Shown here piece by piece: positions 35,807 through 47,600 of a DNA stretch of 64,000 nucleotides. Numbering within the stretch: position 1 is the first letter of the stretch; the number at the start of each line of letters is the position of its first letter. Under the pieces are notes generated by a model. That model was not told the origin of the DNA. It ran no database searches and saw only the letters and a program-made list of their open reading frames with translations. A program made the position numbers and the translations under genes. Source of the stretch: Malania oleifera (lineage: Eukaryota > Streptophyta > Magnoliopsida > Santalales > Ximeniaceae); NCBI RefSeq assembly GCF_029873635.1, contig NC_080423.1, positions 100,874,991 through 100,938,990 of the forward strand, written 5' to 3'.

Positions 35807-36277
35807 TGTTTTTTTATTGGTATGAGTTGAGAAGGACAAAAGAAATAAAGCATCTTTATGTTTTTTTTTATTGGTATTTGGAATGATGTAAGAAATAAAG
35901 CAAATTGTGAAAAGTAACAGAAATAAATAGCAAAAATGACAAAGGTGAGGAATTAAATGATGAATTGGGGATGGTAAAGGTAGGAAAATATTTTTTCAAA
36001 AGTTGCAAGATGACTAGTAAAATACATCTAGTGCTTTTACCACGTTAAAATTTTAAGGATGTTTTGTCTTATATATATATATATATATATATATAGTTAA
36101 AATTTAGGGATAGTTTAATTAATTCATAAGATAATTTATATTATTCATATTCCATTATAATAATTTAAAATATAATATAAAATTTTAATTCATGAATACA
36201 TATTTATTTAAATATTTGTTCTCACATTGAAATTCAATGCCCATATCTATCTCTCTGCCTCTCACACAAACTATCTC

Positions 36278-36286
36278 TATATATAA
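36278..36286 (+). promoter_or_regulatory. TATA box of CYP89A gene
   Basis: TATATATAA, about 50 bp before the ATG at 36337. This leaves room for a start site near 36310 and a very short leader. Confidence 0.6.
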
Positions 36287-36336
36287 GCATAGGAATACAT
36301 CGTCAATCCATATAAGCCTTGTTATTGATTACAAAG

Positions 36337-37860
36337 ATGGGGACCTGGTTTATCATCATCACATCCCTTTGCATCCCTGCGCTTCTCAAGCTCCTCTTTG
36401 ACCTTCTCTCAACTCCAGACTCCAATCTTAAACACACTAAAATCAAAGGTAAGCTCCCTCCGGGGCCATTCACTTTTCCCATCATAGGCAACTTCTTATG
36501 GCTTCGCAAAACCTTCTCCGACCTCGAGCCCATCCTTCGAAACCTCCACGCCAAGTACGGCCCCGTCGTCACCCTCCCCATCGGCCTTCGTCCTGCCATC
36601 TTCGTTCGTAGCCACTCCCTCGCCCACCAAGCCTTGGTCCAAAATGGAGCCGTCTTTACTGACCGCCCCGCCGCTCTCCCCACTGAAAACTTAGTTAGTA
36701 GCAACCAACACAACATCAACACGGCCGCGTATGGCCCCACCTGGCGTGTCCTCCGCCGCAACCTCGCTTACGAAATGCTCCATCCTTCGCGCTTGAAGTC
36801 CTTCTCTCATGCCCGCTCGCGGGCCTTGCACATCCTCGTCAGCTTCCTTAAGTCCCATTCTCAGTGTGGAGATTGTCAACTCGCGAACCATTTCCAATAC
36901 TCCATGTTCTGCGTGTTGGTTTTCATGTGTTTCGGCGACAATGTCGACGAGAAGAAGATTAGGGAGATTGAAATGGTGGTTCGCGAACTGTTGGTATCCT
37001 TGGAGGGATTTGGTATTCTTGATTTCTGGCCGAGATTGGGGAAAATCCTATTTTGGAATCGTTGGAAGGAGCTCAAGAGGCTTTGGAAGGCTCAAGAAGA
37101 CTTGTTGGTCCCTTTAATAAGAGCCATAACAACGAAAGATAACCAACATCAGCAAGCACCTACATACGTGGAAACCTTGATAGATCTTGAACTCCCAGAG
37201 GAGAAGAGAAAGCTTAAAGAAGGAGAAATGGTGACTTTGTGCTCGGAGTTTTTGGCCGCCGGCACAGACACCACGTGGACGGCGCTGGAGTGGATCATGG
37301 CCAATTTGGTGAAACACCCACATGTTCAAGAAAAGCTCTTTGCAGAGATTAAAGAGGTTGCGGGTGGCGCAGAAGTGATAAAAGAAGAGGAGCTAGAGAG
37401 GATGCCATATCTGAAAGCGGTGGTGTTGGAAGGGCTACGGCGGCACCCGCCAGCTCACTTCGTGTTGCCTCACGCCGTGACGGAAGAGACGACATTAGGG
37501 GGCTATGTTGTGCCCAGAAACGCGACGGTGAATTTCTTGGTGGCGGAGATGGGGTGGGATCCGGAGGTGTGGGAGGATCCGATGGGTTTCAAGCCGGAGA
37601 GGTTTGTGGAGGATGGGAAAGTGGTGTTTGATATCGCTGGGAGCAAGGAGATAAAGGCGATGCCGTTTGGGGTGGGGCGGAGAATGTGTCCTGGGTCAGG
37701 ATTGGCCATGCTCCATTTGGAGTACTTTGTAGCCAATTTGGTTTGGAATTTCGAATGGGCGAGTGTGGAGGGAGATGGGGTTGATCTGTCTGAGAAGTAT
37801 GAGTTTACAACTATGATGAAGTATCCATTAAGGGCCTCCTTGTCCTCTAGGCACAAATGA
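36337..37860 (+). CDS. CYP89A: Cytochrome P450, CYP89A family (intact, intronless, 507 aa)
   Basis: A haem-thiolate monooxygenase anchored in the endoplasmic reticulum, using NADPH-P450 reductase as partner. It has an N-terminal membrane helix (residues 4-24) and a proline hinge KLPPGP (39-44). The I-helix oxygen-binding motif is AAGTDTT (307-313), the K-helix ExxR is E365-R368, and PERF is at 420-423. The haem loop FGVGRRMCPG is at 444-453 with ligand Cys451. Length and lack of introns fit CYP89A. One Arabidopsis member, CYP89A9, oxidises chlorophyll catabolites, but substrates vary and I cannot assign one here. I chose the ATG at 36337 because the upstream in-frame codons have no ATG and the membrane anchor starts here. 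A polyadenylation-like AATAAA lies at 37949. Two relic upstream copies and one pseudogene show local tandem duplication. Confidence 0.95.
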   Translation: MGTWFIIITSLCIPALLKLLFDLLSTPDSNLKHTKIKGKLPPGPFTFPIIGNFLWLRKTFSDLEPILRNLHAKYGPVVTLPIGLRPAIFVRSHSLAHQALVQNGAVFTDRPAALPTENLVSSNQHNINTAAYGPTWRVLRRNLAYEMLHPSRLKSFSHARSRALHILVSFLKSHSQCGDCQLANHFQYSMFCVLVFMCFGDNVDEKKIREIEMVVRELLVSLEGFGILDFWPRLGKILFWNRWKELKRLWKAQEDLLVPLIRAITTKDNQHQQAPTYVETLIDLELPEEKRKLKEGEMVTLCSEFLAAGTDTTWTALEWIMANLVKHPHVQEKLFAEIKEVAGGAEVIKEEELERMPYLKAVVLEGLRRHPPAHFVLPHAVTEETTLGGYVVPRNATVNFLVAEMGWDPEVWEDPMGFKPERFVEDGKVVFDIAGSKEIKAMPFGVGRRMCPGSGLAMLHLEYFVANLVWNFEWASVEGDGVDLSEKYEFTTMMKYPLRASLSSRHK

Positions 37861-37948
37861 GAGTAATTGTTGTGAAGTTGGCCAATTAAGCGATAGCTAA
37901 TTGAAGAAAAATATTTACTTGGCTTTTCGACGTTTTCATTCCAAGAAA

Positions 37949-37954
37949 AATAAA
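37949..37954 (+). terminator. Poly(A) signal AATAAA of the P450 gene
   Basis: AATAAA 89 bp after the stop codon, a typical distance for a plant 3' UTR. Confidence 0.5.
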
Positions 37955-38917
37955 GGGTAGGGATGGAGCTAGTAATCTTTAATTTCATATGACATCTTTG
38001 TAATTAGATCAGTAGATTTCAAATTTTAGGTAAAGATTTGGCTTATTATTTCTCTATTTTAAATGGTCAAATGGTCCATTTCTTTGCATATTTAGCATCA
38101 TTTAGCACATGCGAATTAAGCACAATGCATGAGACTCTATATATAGCATAACAATTCAGTCGAACAAAACTATTCTCGTGTTTGGAGAGGCCTTCGATTT
38201 GGAGCTGTATTGGATTTGGATAAGATGATGTATGAAAATATATTGTCATTTGTCCAAATCCAAAGTATGATATCTATGCTTCCAAACACTACCAAAATGG
38301 AAGTAAAATACTTAATTAGGCATACAAAAATTGAAATTGATTTTCATTCAGTTCATTAGTAAAAGTATATTTGTAGCTTTTTTCATCAATACAAAATATA
38401 ATTTGATCATCAAAGTATTGCTTAATATTTACAGTAGAATATGCAATCAATTTAAATTTACTTAAAGACTACATGTGCATAAAGAGTTTATAGACAAGAG
38501 TAGCGTGCATTTTGATTTAAAGGACTAAATTGCTCTTTTGATTTTGGGAAAAAAAGTTTCTTTATCAATATGCTACTTCTTCTACACATTCATCTCTATT
38601 CCATTACAGAATGAAGAATAGTTTAATCGATTTCAATTTAGGATGAACATAGGTAATATTTTTGAAGAAATTCAGAGTCTAGAAATTCATGATTTAAAGG
38701 ACGAAATTAAAATTGAACCCATTAATTCATTTCGTTAGAATAACAAATTGAATTTGTTTACCTATGATATAACATACTAAAGAGACTCCAATAGTATGCA
38801 TATATGTGTATATGTGTGCATATACACTCAATCACCAAATTATGCATACACAAAATGACAACATATGATTAAATTCGAATAAATTCTTCCATATAACACA
38901 CTCAAAAGATTTTAGTA

Positions 38918-38948
<31 letters not shown>

Positions 38949-39833
38949 CACGCGCACACACGCAAACAAAGGCTAGGGCATCCAATCATGGAATAATGCC
39001 CACATCTATATTAATATAATAATAAATTACCTTAAAAATGAACTTGAATTTCAAGGAAAAAATAAAATTAAATCCTTCAAACAAATTTGTATGGTAAACA
39101 ATATAATAATGAATTTAAACTTATGCTTAGCATAGCTCAATGTTAACCGAAACATCAAGATCGACCTTATCATGTTTCATACCCAAATCTACATATGGCT
39201 AAACAAGTTTTTGTTTCAACCTTTTATTTATTTATTTATTTTGCCTACAACAGTATATATTTTGAACAAAGTTTTCTAATTTAAAAAAGCATATTGAAAT
39301 TGGAAGACAGAAACATCCAATGACGCACAATCGTAGACCTCGAAAGTCAAAAGAAAATAGGAAAAGAACAAAAAGACAACATTAACATTGATTCCAAATG
39401 TAAAGGGTACAAATTAAAATTAAATCTTTGTAAAATTTGGATGGAGGACAGGCAAACCAATGTTAACTAGAAGGTGGACGGTTTTGGTTTGTGGAGTGGG
39501 AATGGGATCATGGTACAACACATGCTCCAAAACATGAAATATTAGGGGTATACTTGATAAGATATCTTGGCGAAAAAAGTGTAACGACATGTGTATATTT
39601 TGGGGAGGATGTTTAGTTATTTCTAAATCAAGAAGAGATTGAATAGATTAACAATGAAAGAAAAATGAGTTAGAATGTGATGATTCCCCACTTTTAACCT
39701 AATAAAAAGTTACGTGTAATTTTGGATCCTTAGATTTAACATTTTGAAATGAAAATATACCACATTTTGAAACATTCATACCAATACGTGGTTAACTAGG
39801 GTGTTTAGTGTTTTTTGGTAACTATGGGCAAAA
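37955..39833. other. Intergenic AT-rich DNA
   Basis: About 1.9 kb without a supported gene. It holds a (TA)n tract followed by an alternating CG/CA stretch at about 38922-38965. Confidence 0.5.
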
Positions 39834-41465
39834 TGTTGTGCAAATTAATGCACATCATGCGGAAATAATGATCATGCAATGCAGCAACTACTGATGAATA
39901 ATACAAAACACAATCACTGCATAGATAATAAAGAAAGCGATAAAATCAGAACATAAGGAATTTAACATGGTTAAGTAGAATGCCTACGTCCACGGGAGCA
40001 AGCGGCGGCTAAAATTCACAATTTGTCCAAAATATGGGTTACAACATTGTATATATATATATATTCTAACTCTACACATATAGAGGGATTAGAAAGTTCC
40101 CTAATTACCCCTATATCAATTCTCGAAGGATTTTCCCCGAACCTCAACCTTTGATTTTCTCAATTCAAAATTTAAAAAATGACATTGAACATAATGGTTG
40201 AAGGTTTGATGAAACCATTTACGGTTTCCATCTAACTTGGCCTCTGGAAAATACCGTCGATGTAACCATTGATTCACTCTACAAATTCCGTCGATGGTTT
40301 TCTTCCTGTATTGGCCTTTGGAAAATACTGTTGATGTAATCGTTGACTCACTCTACAAACCGTTGACAGTTTTCTCCTACAGACCAACTTCCTTATTTTT
40401 CCTTAGCATGCTTTCTTTGTACATTTGTTCCACTCAATATGAGCTACATACTACAATAATCTCCACCTTGGTGAATATTCACACCTTAGTAGAAAACAAA
40501 AATAGAACCCACAACTCCATCTAGGACAATAGGTTAGGATGCCTCCCATCTAGCATTTGGAGATGTTAATCAAGTCCAAGCAATGCTTGAAATTGTCCTT
40601 GGTAATAGGTTTTTGTCAACATGTCTGTTGCATTCTCAAAAGTATGAACTTTCTCAAGCATTAGGTCATGACCAGAAGAAACCAATTCCCCAATCCTGTG
40701 AAATCTGACATCTATGTGTTTGGTCTTTGCATGATACACCTGGATCTTTGCCAAATAAATGACACTCTTACTATCAAAATGCATCTTAACTCCACATTCC
40801 TAAATACCCAACTCCTTGACCTCCTGTAAGCCACAATGTTTCGTTGGCAGCCTCAGCCATTGCCATATACTTTGACTCAGTTGTAGATAGTGCAACTAGA
40901 GAATGAACCATGGACCTCCAACAAATAGCGCCCCCCCGCCCCCCCAACAAGAGTGAATACATGCCTTGTGATAGACCACCTGTCATCAAAGTCTTTTGCA
41001 TAGTCAGCATCCACGTATCCCACAACTGAAGGATCAACCTATTGCCTACCAAACATGATGTCATAGTCTGCAGTACGTCTTAGGTATATGAAAATCCACT
41101 TGACTACATCCCGAATTTGAAAGAAACTTGCTCACCACACTTACAACTTGTGCCATATCCAGTCTTGTACAAACCATAGCTTACATTAAGCACCCCATTG
41201 CACTCGCATATGAAATCTTTGACATGACTTGAATTTCATCATCTGTCTTCGGGCACTGGGCGGTAGACAATCTAAAATGATTCTCCAACGGTGTACACAT
41301 TGGTTTTGCATTCTCCATGCTGAATCTCTCCAACACCCTCTTCACATAGCTACGCGGAGATAACCATAATCTACTAGGCTCTGTTCCTGTGAATCTCCAT
41401 CCCGAGAATTTTCTTGGCCGCACCAAAATCATTCATGTCAAATTCTTTGCTTAAGAGGGTTTTTA
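39834..41465 (-). mobile_element. Copia retrotransposon 3' part (RT end, RNase H, LTR), broken
   Basis: The minus strand reads RT C-terminal sequence (about 41465-41180, with DFGAAKKILGMEI and SPRSYVKRVL), RNase H (about 41064-40566, with ALSTTESKYMAMAEA and KHIDVRFH), a polypurine tract near 40460-40470, and a 3' LTR from 40455 down to about 39834. The upstream part is absent where CACTA-like repeats begin. It is broken, with several breaks. The LTR left boundary is estimated from TG...CA ends only. Confidence 0.75.
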
Positions 41466-41771
41466 ATCTTTCACTAATACCGTACGATTAGTGACGAATT
41501 TTAATCCTTCACTAATACAGTACTATTAGTGACGAATTTGAGTTGAGCCGATGTAGAATTTATTGTGACGGTATTAAGGTTTTAGTGACGGTTATAATCT
41601 GTCACTAATACTTCATTATTAGTGACGAATTTAGAATTCGTCATTAATAGCTAGTAGTAACAGTAGATATAACAGCTAATTTGAAACTGTTACTAATACT
41701 TATAAATTCGTCACTAATAGTATTAGTGACTGATTTGATCCTTCACTAATAGCATGATTTTTTGTAGTGTG
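41466..41771 (-). mobile_element. CACTA-type transposon terminus (second end)
   Basis: On the minus strand it begins CACTACAAAAAATCATG at 41771. It is filled with TTAGTGACGAATTT and CCTTCACTAATA subterminal units, the same vocabulary as 31665-32590. The inner side joins a Copia fragment. The opposite end of this element is not certain. Confidence 0.65.
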
Positions 41772-41900
41772 ATGTCAAAAAGGGGGAGAAGTTTTGAGTG
41801 AAAAAATTGAAAAAATGAGCTTGGTATTGAAAAATTGAAATTTTGTAGCAAAAGAGGGAGAAGTATTTGACAAAGGGGGAGAAATATTTGACATTGAATG
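41772..41900 (+). other. Fragment resembling a Copia GGGGGAGA spacer
   Basis: It has three AAAAGNGGGAGAAG-like units (41780, 41855 and 41875), reminiscent of the purine-rich spacers of Maximus/SIRE-type Copia elements. It is too short to assign firmly. Confidence 0.3.
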
Positions 41901-42058
41901 TGTAATAACCCCAAAAAGGGATATAGAAGATTAATGGAATGATTCAAAAAAAAAAAAAAAATAATCGGATTTAAAAAAAAGAAAGAAAAAATAATAATAA
42001 TTTAAATTAATTTTTATTTTAATTAATAAAATATATTATTATTATTATTAATTAAATA

Positions 42059-42102
<44 letters not shown>

Positions 42103-44635
42103 TCTTGAAGCTTCTAGCTTCAGGAGATTTAATGTTTCATTTAATTTCTTCTTCTTCTTCTTCTCTTTTCCTGCGTGCAGGAACTCTCTCTCTCTCTCTC
42201 TCTCCTCTTATTCTCTCTCCCACTCTTCTCGATTTCATGGTGGATTTTTGCCCAATCGAAAATCCGAAGATACCATTGGACTCCATTCTCCATTGCCGTC
42301 ATTTCTATCGGAGCGGATCGATAGTAGGAGCGGCGTAGGTGTATTCCCTGGGGTAAGTTATTTTCCCCGTTTTCTTTTATTTCTTGCAAATTATAAGCCC
42401 AATTGACGAACAGACACAACCACGAGAATTTAGGGATGATTCTACAAGTCTAGCTAAATGGAATTTTCGGGCGGTGTCGGGCCAAAACCCCAAATTTGGG
42501 GTGCGGGGGTTATTAAAGGGCTTATTTTTAATTAATTAGAATTAATTTATAATTTCTAAAATATTGGGCATCTGGGGCTGAAGTAGGATTTCTGAAATTT
42601 AGGGTCCGGGTGAGCGCCGCAGGTGTAATTTTAGGACCCGCAGGCAAAATTTAGAAAATTAAGTGGGGCTGTTAAATGTTAGTCTAAATATTAATTTGAG
42701 GTATATGGAGCCTAGGGAAGGTTAGATGAGTATTATTTTGGAGAAATAGATTAATTAATTTGGAAAAAATGCAAATTGTAGGAGTTGAATTTTGGACGCT
42801 AAGGGCGTGAGATTTTGGGATTCTAGCAAGACTCTCAGTAAGTCAGGTAAGGCGAATAAATTATAACAGTCTTTTTATAAAAATTATGGGTTGAGAAATA
42901 TGTGAAAATGGCGTATGTTATTTTACTTGAAATTTATTATGATATAAATATCAAATGAAATTTGTGTGGCATATGATTTATATTGAGAAACGTTTAAACT
43001 TAGTTAGATGATTTACCCTGTGAAATATGTGCTACTGAAATGTGTTTTAATATGAGAATTGAAATGTAGCAAAATGATGAAAGTGAAATGTGCAAGAAAT
43101 GTATTCTCTGAGAAAATGAAGAAAGGTGAAATATGGAAATGTGTTTTGAGAAATATTAAGTAATTGTGAAATAAGATATGTATATAATAGTATGAGATGA
43201 GATGAATTATGAACTGAGAAAATATCATTTAAATAATGAAATGTGTTGAGAATATTGATATTGAAATGTGAATATGTGAAATGAAAATATTGCAAAGTTA
43301 ATTCTGCAATATGAAAATGAGAAATGTGGAAATACGTGAAATATGAATGATAAAATGCCAATACCGCATAATGATTGCGGGTATGTAGTGGTAAACCCTG
43401 TTGGATGGTTATGATATTGAGCACGGTACCGTTGCTAGTGGTGTTAGTGCAACCACACGGACTCTTGGAGCGTGTGGCGTGACAGTCAACTGTGCCATTT
43501 TGTAGGGTTGTTGGCCCTCTTGAGTCCGGATCAAGGTTATAGGCATGCCAGTCGTATTACAGACGCAATATGTGATATGATATTTGATCTAACTGGGTCG
43601 GCCAACCGCGGTTAGATCCAGCCTTCGGGCCGCACAACCTTGACCATGAGGGGAAGCATGACGTGGATAGAAAGATCCTCAGGGTGGCCATGAGTTACAG
43701 ACGCAATGTTGGTATTTGATACCGAGGATACTCATGAGCCGGAAAGTAAAATGGAAACCAAAATTAAAAAAAAAAATGATATCATTGGCTAAAATGAGAA
43801 ATGAAAGAAAGAATGGAAATTGAGAAATAAAGAATGTTAAATATGAGAAATGAACTGTGTGAGTTAAAGACATACATAATTAAGGCGAAGTGAAACTCTC
43901 CGCCTGAGGGCTTACTGAGTAAGGTGAGTGCCCTGATAGGTATCAGATGTGGCCATACCCGACTGCATAACGTGTTAGGGCAGAGGGAAGCTACCTGTAT
44001 GGGCGGGTAATCTTCCTTATTCTTAGGAACTTCGCAGGTAAAAATGTGTTGGAATGATTGATTTTGAGAAATGATTTTTAATGCTTATAAAAGCTTGTGT
44101 TGTATATCTATATGATTATGAGAATGTGTATATTAGTGTATTTTCTCAAATGAAACGATGATTTGAAAAGTAAAGGGTATTATAATTGAACTCATATGAC
44201 CACACACTGTAAATAATTTATTCCTTCTTACTGAAAAGTGTCTCACCCAAATTATCTAAATTTTTCAAGGAACAGAGATAGACCAGGTGATAGAGCTCTA
44301 TGATCATAGGGAGCTAGGACCCTGATATACAGGGTGAGTTTGGATTAGGGAGGTGTGATTCCCTAGGGTTGTGGTGTTTTTGGATATGAGATAGTATTGT
44401 GTATTTATGTGTGTATTAATACTCTGGGTATTGTATTCTGATTGATATGTATATACTGTCTTCCGCTGTTAGGTTGTATAATAAAATAACTTTTTACCCG
44501 GTACCCAATGCGGGTCAGGTTGTATGAATGATAGTAAAAGCGTTGACGTGGCCGATTTGTGAATGTTGTGGATTTATGACGAGTGATTATTTATTTATTA
44601 TAGAAAAAAAATTGTACAAAAATTAGGGCGTCACA
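41901..44635 (+). repeat. 5' LTR of the gypsy element (2735 bp)
   Basis: It begins TGTAATAACCCC and ends GGCGTCACA, directly followed by TTT and the primer-binding site. It contains (ATT)n runs, a CT tract, the GCACGGTACCGTTGC block (about 43420-43436), the GGGCCGCACAACC hairpin block (43628-43662) and TTACTGA...TCTCACCC near 44228-44250. Confidence 0.9.
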
Positions 44636-44638
44636 TTT

Positions 44639-44650
44639 TGGTATCAGAGC
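44639..44650 (+). other. Primer-binding site, initiator-Met tRNA type
   Basis: TGGTATCAGAGC, the standard plant iMet primer-binding sequence, 3 bases after the LTR end. Confidence 0.9.
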
Positions 44651-47600
44651 CTAGGTTGCTAGGTTCTGTAGACTTTATTAGACAGCGAAATACAATATTA
44701 GAGTATAGGAGTGGATTTTGGGGAAAATAGGTGATGAGTAGACTGAAATGTGAGTTAGTGGTTGTTTAAGGATGAGGTGAGAATTTAGGGTTCAATCTTG
44801 CGGCCTAGAGATAGGGGTATCAGGGTTGTTTTTGTGTTTTTCTTGAGGTGATAATTTTAGGAAAACTACGTATACTACCGTTAGGTCTTGTTTTTGAGTG
44901 GTTGGACTGAATCTTAAATAGGGATTAAGGTGTGGATAGAGGAATAATTTATGAGTTATTGTAGTGTATAAGTTGCGTGATAGTGATTGTATGCTGAGAT
45001 TAGCTGTTTCCTTTGCAAGATGGATCTGGGAAATAGTAACACGACTGCGGGAGGTGATGGAGTAGGACCTTCCAGTATAGGTGGTGCAGACCCTGACGCG
45101 GTATTGCTTAGCATCACTCAGCAGGTGATGGCTGAAATGGCCAGGAGCTCGGGGGAGTGGTGTTGCACGATTGAGCAGTTCATGCGTATGCGACCCTTAT
45201 TTTTTGCTGGAGGAGCGGACCCATTGGTAGCCGAGAACTGGGTTCAGGACATAGAGGACATACTGGAAGTCCTCTCATGTATAGACGAGCAGAAGGTATT
45301 ATTTGCTACCTTTAAATTGACTGGGGAGGTAAAGCACTGGTGGAGATCAGTGAGAGTATTGGAGGAGTAGAGGCCGGATCCTATAGCGATGATATGGAGT
45401 CGCTTTGGGGAAATTTTCTTCGAGCGGTACTTTCCCACTACGGTCAGGAGTGCGAAGGCGTCAGAGTTTCTATATCTGACACAGGGGTCTATGACGGTGC
45501 AGCAGTACGCATCGAGGTTTGTTCAGCTGTCTCGCTTCGCCCCGTATATGGTGCCAGATCAGGAGAGGAAGGCGAGGAAGTTTGAGGAGGGCTTGAGGCA
45601 GAACCTGTATGAGTAGGTGGTAGGTTTTCGAGCTCAGACCTTCTCGGAGATAGTAAACAGAGCTTCAGTGATTAAGAATAGCATACAGAGAGGCGCAGTA
45701 GCCCAGAGCTAGAGGAAGAGGCCCGCACCTTCTGACTTCCAGGCAGGGCCTAGTCGAGGGCCATGGAGGAGATATGATATCGATGGAGGACGACGACAGG
45801 GAGGAGGAGAGCGAACAGTATAGGGTAGACAGATGCTCCCTCTATGTCCTAGATATTTGAGGAGGCACCTAGAAGAGTGCCGAGTAAGAGAGGTTGTTTG
45901 CTATCAGTGCCACCAGCCTGGATATATCGCGAGAAATTTCTAGGCACCACCAACGGTGGCGGCTACTTCTCGACCGTACAGAGGAGGCTATCAGGTATGT
46001 CAGGGTGGACAGCAGAGGAATACTGCGCTGGCGCGAGTGTATGCACTAACGCTGGGAGATGCTGAGGCAGCAGGAGATGTGGTGACAGGTACTGTTTTTA
46101 TACTGTCATTTAAAGCTACTGTTTTGTTTGATTCTGGGTCGACGCATTCATTTATCGTTCGGGATTATGTTAAATTGTTTGGGTTTGAGCCTCAATAGTT
46201 AGATGTTAGTTTGTCTGTTGCTACGCCGACTGGGGCTTTAGGGGTATGTAGAAAGGTAATCAGGGACTGTCCAGTGGGTATTCAGGGGAGGTCTTTGTTG
46301 GCTAATCTAGTGGTTTTAGACATGTATGGGTTCAAGGTAATCTTGGGTATGGATTGGCTAGCTACCCACTATGCTAGCATTGATTGCCATCAGTGAGTGG
46401 TAGCATTTATATTTCTAGAGGGAGAGGAGTACAGATTCGTGGGATCACGTGTGTGCACCCCACCTCAGTTATTGCTCTTCAGGGGCATAGATTGCTATCA
46501 GAAGGCTGTCAGGGATATTTAGCCTGGGTGAAGGCAGTATCAGGAGGGGAGCTGAGGGTGGAGCATATCCCAGTGGTGAGGGATTTTCCTGATGTATTCC
46601 TAGATGATTTTCTGGGACTACCTCCTGATCGTGAGGTAGAGTTTGTTATTGATATGGTTTCGGGGACAGCGTCGATTTCAAAGGCTCCGTATAGAATGGC
46701 ATTGGCAGAGCTGAAAGAATTGAAAGAGCAGTTACAGGAACTGTTGGATAAGGGGTTTATTCAGCCCAGTGTGTCGCCCTGGGGAGCACCGGTTTTGTTT
46801 GTGAGGAAGAAAGATAGCTCGATGAGGTTGTGCATCGACTACCGAGAAATAAATAAGTAACTATCAAGAATAAATACCCGCTCCCGAGTATTGTTGATTT
46901 GTTTGACTAGTTATAAGGGACACAGATCTTTTCAAAGATAGACTTACGCTTCGGGTACCATCAGGTGAAAGTCAGGGCGGAAGATGTTCCGAAGACGGCA
47001 TTCAGAACACGGTATGGTCATTATAAATTTCTAGTTATGCCGTTTGGGTTGACGAATGCTCCTGCAGTGTTTACAGGTTTGATGAACATGGTTTTTCACT
47101 AGTATTTGGATCAGTTCGTGGTGGTATTTATTGATGATATACTGGTGTATTCGAAGAGCCCAAAGGAGCATGAGGAGCATATGAGTATAGTGCTTTAGGT
47201 ATTGCAAGAGAATAAGCTTTATGCGAAGCTCAAGAAGTATGAGTTCTGGCTGGAACAGGTTATCTTCCTTAGACACGTTATATCCACGGGTGGTATTTTT
47301 GTTGATCCGAGTAAGATTGAGGTGGTAGTAGACTGGGTACGATCAAAGAACGTGCATGAGATCAGGAGTTTCCTGGGATTGGCTAGGTACTACCGCAGGT
47401 TTGTTGAGGGCTTCTCTAGATTGTCAGGCCCACTTACTCAATTGACCAGGAAAGGAGTGAAGTTTGAGTGGTCTGATGAATGTGAACAGAGCTTCCAAGA
47501 ATTGAAGCAGCGACTCATCACTGCGCCTGTATTAATGATTCTTTCAGGAGAAGAGGGGTTCGTAATTTATAGTGATGCGTCCCACAAAGGGTTCGGATGC

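Noticed and set aside
36303-36897. Minus-strand open frames across the start of the P450 gene
   Set aside because: They are antisense by-products of GC-rich codon use in a gene whose plus-strand motifs are complete.
43013-43424. Minus-strand open frames of 71 and 125 codons, repeated at 57248-57659
   Set aside because: They recur only because both places are LTR copies of one element. The composition (H, F, Y, I rich) reflects AAATG-rich DNA and no protein motif is present.
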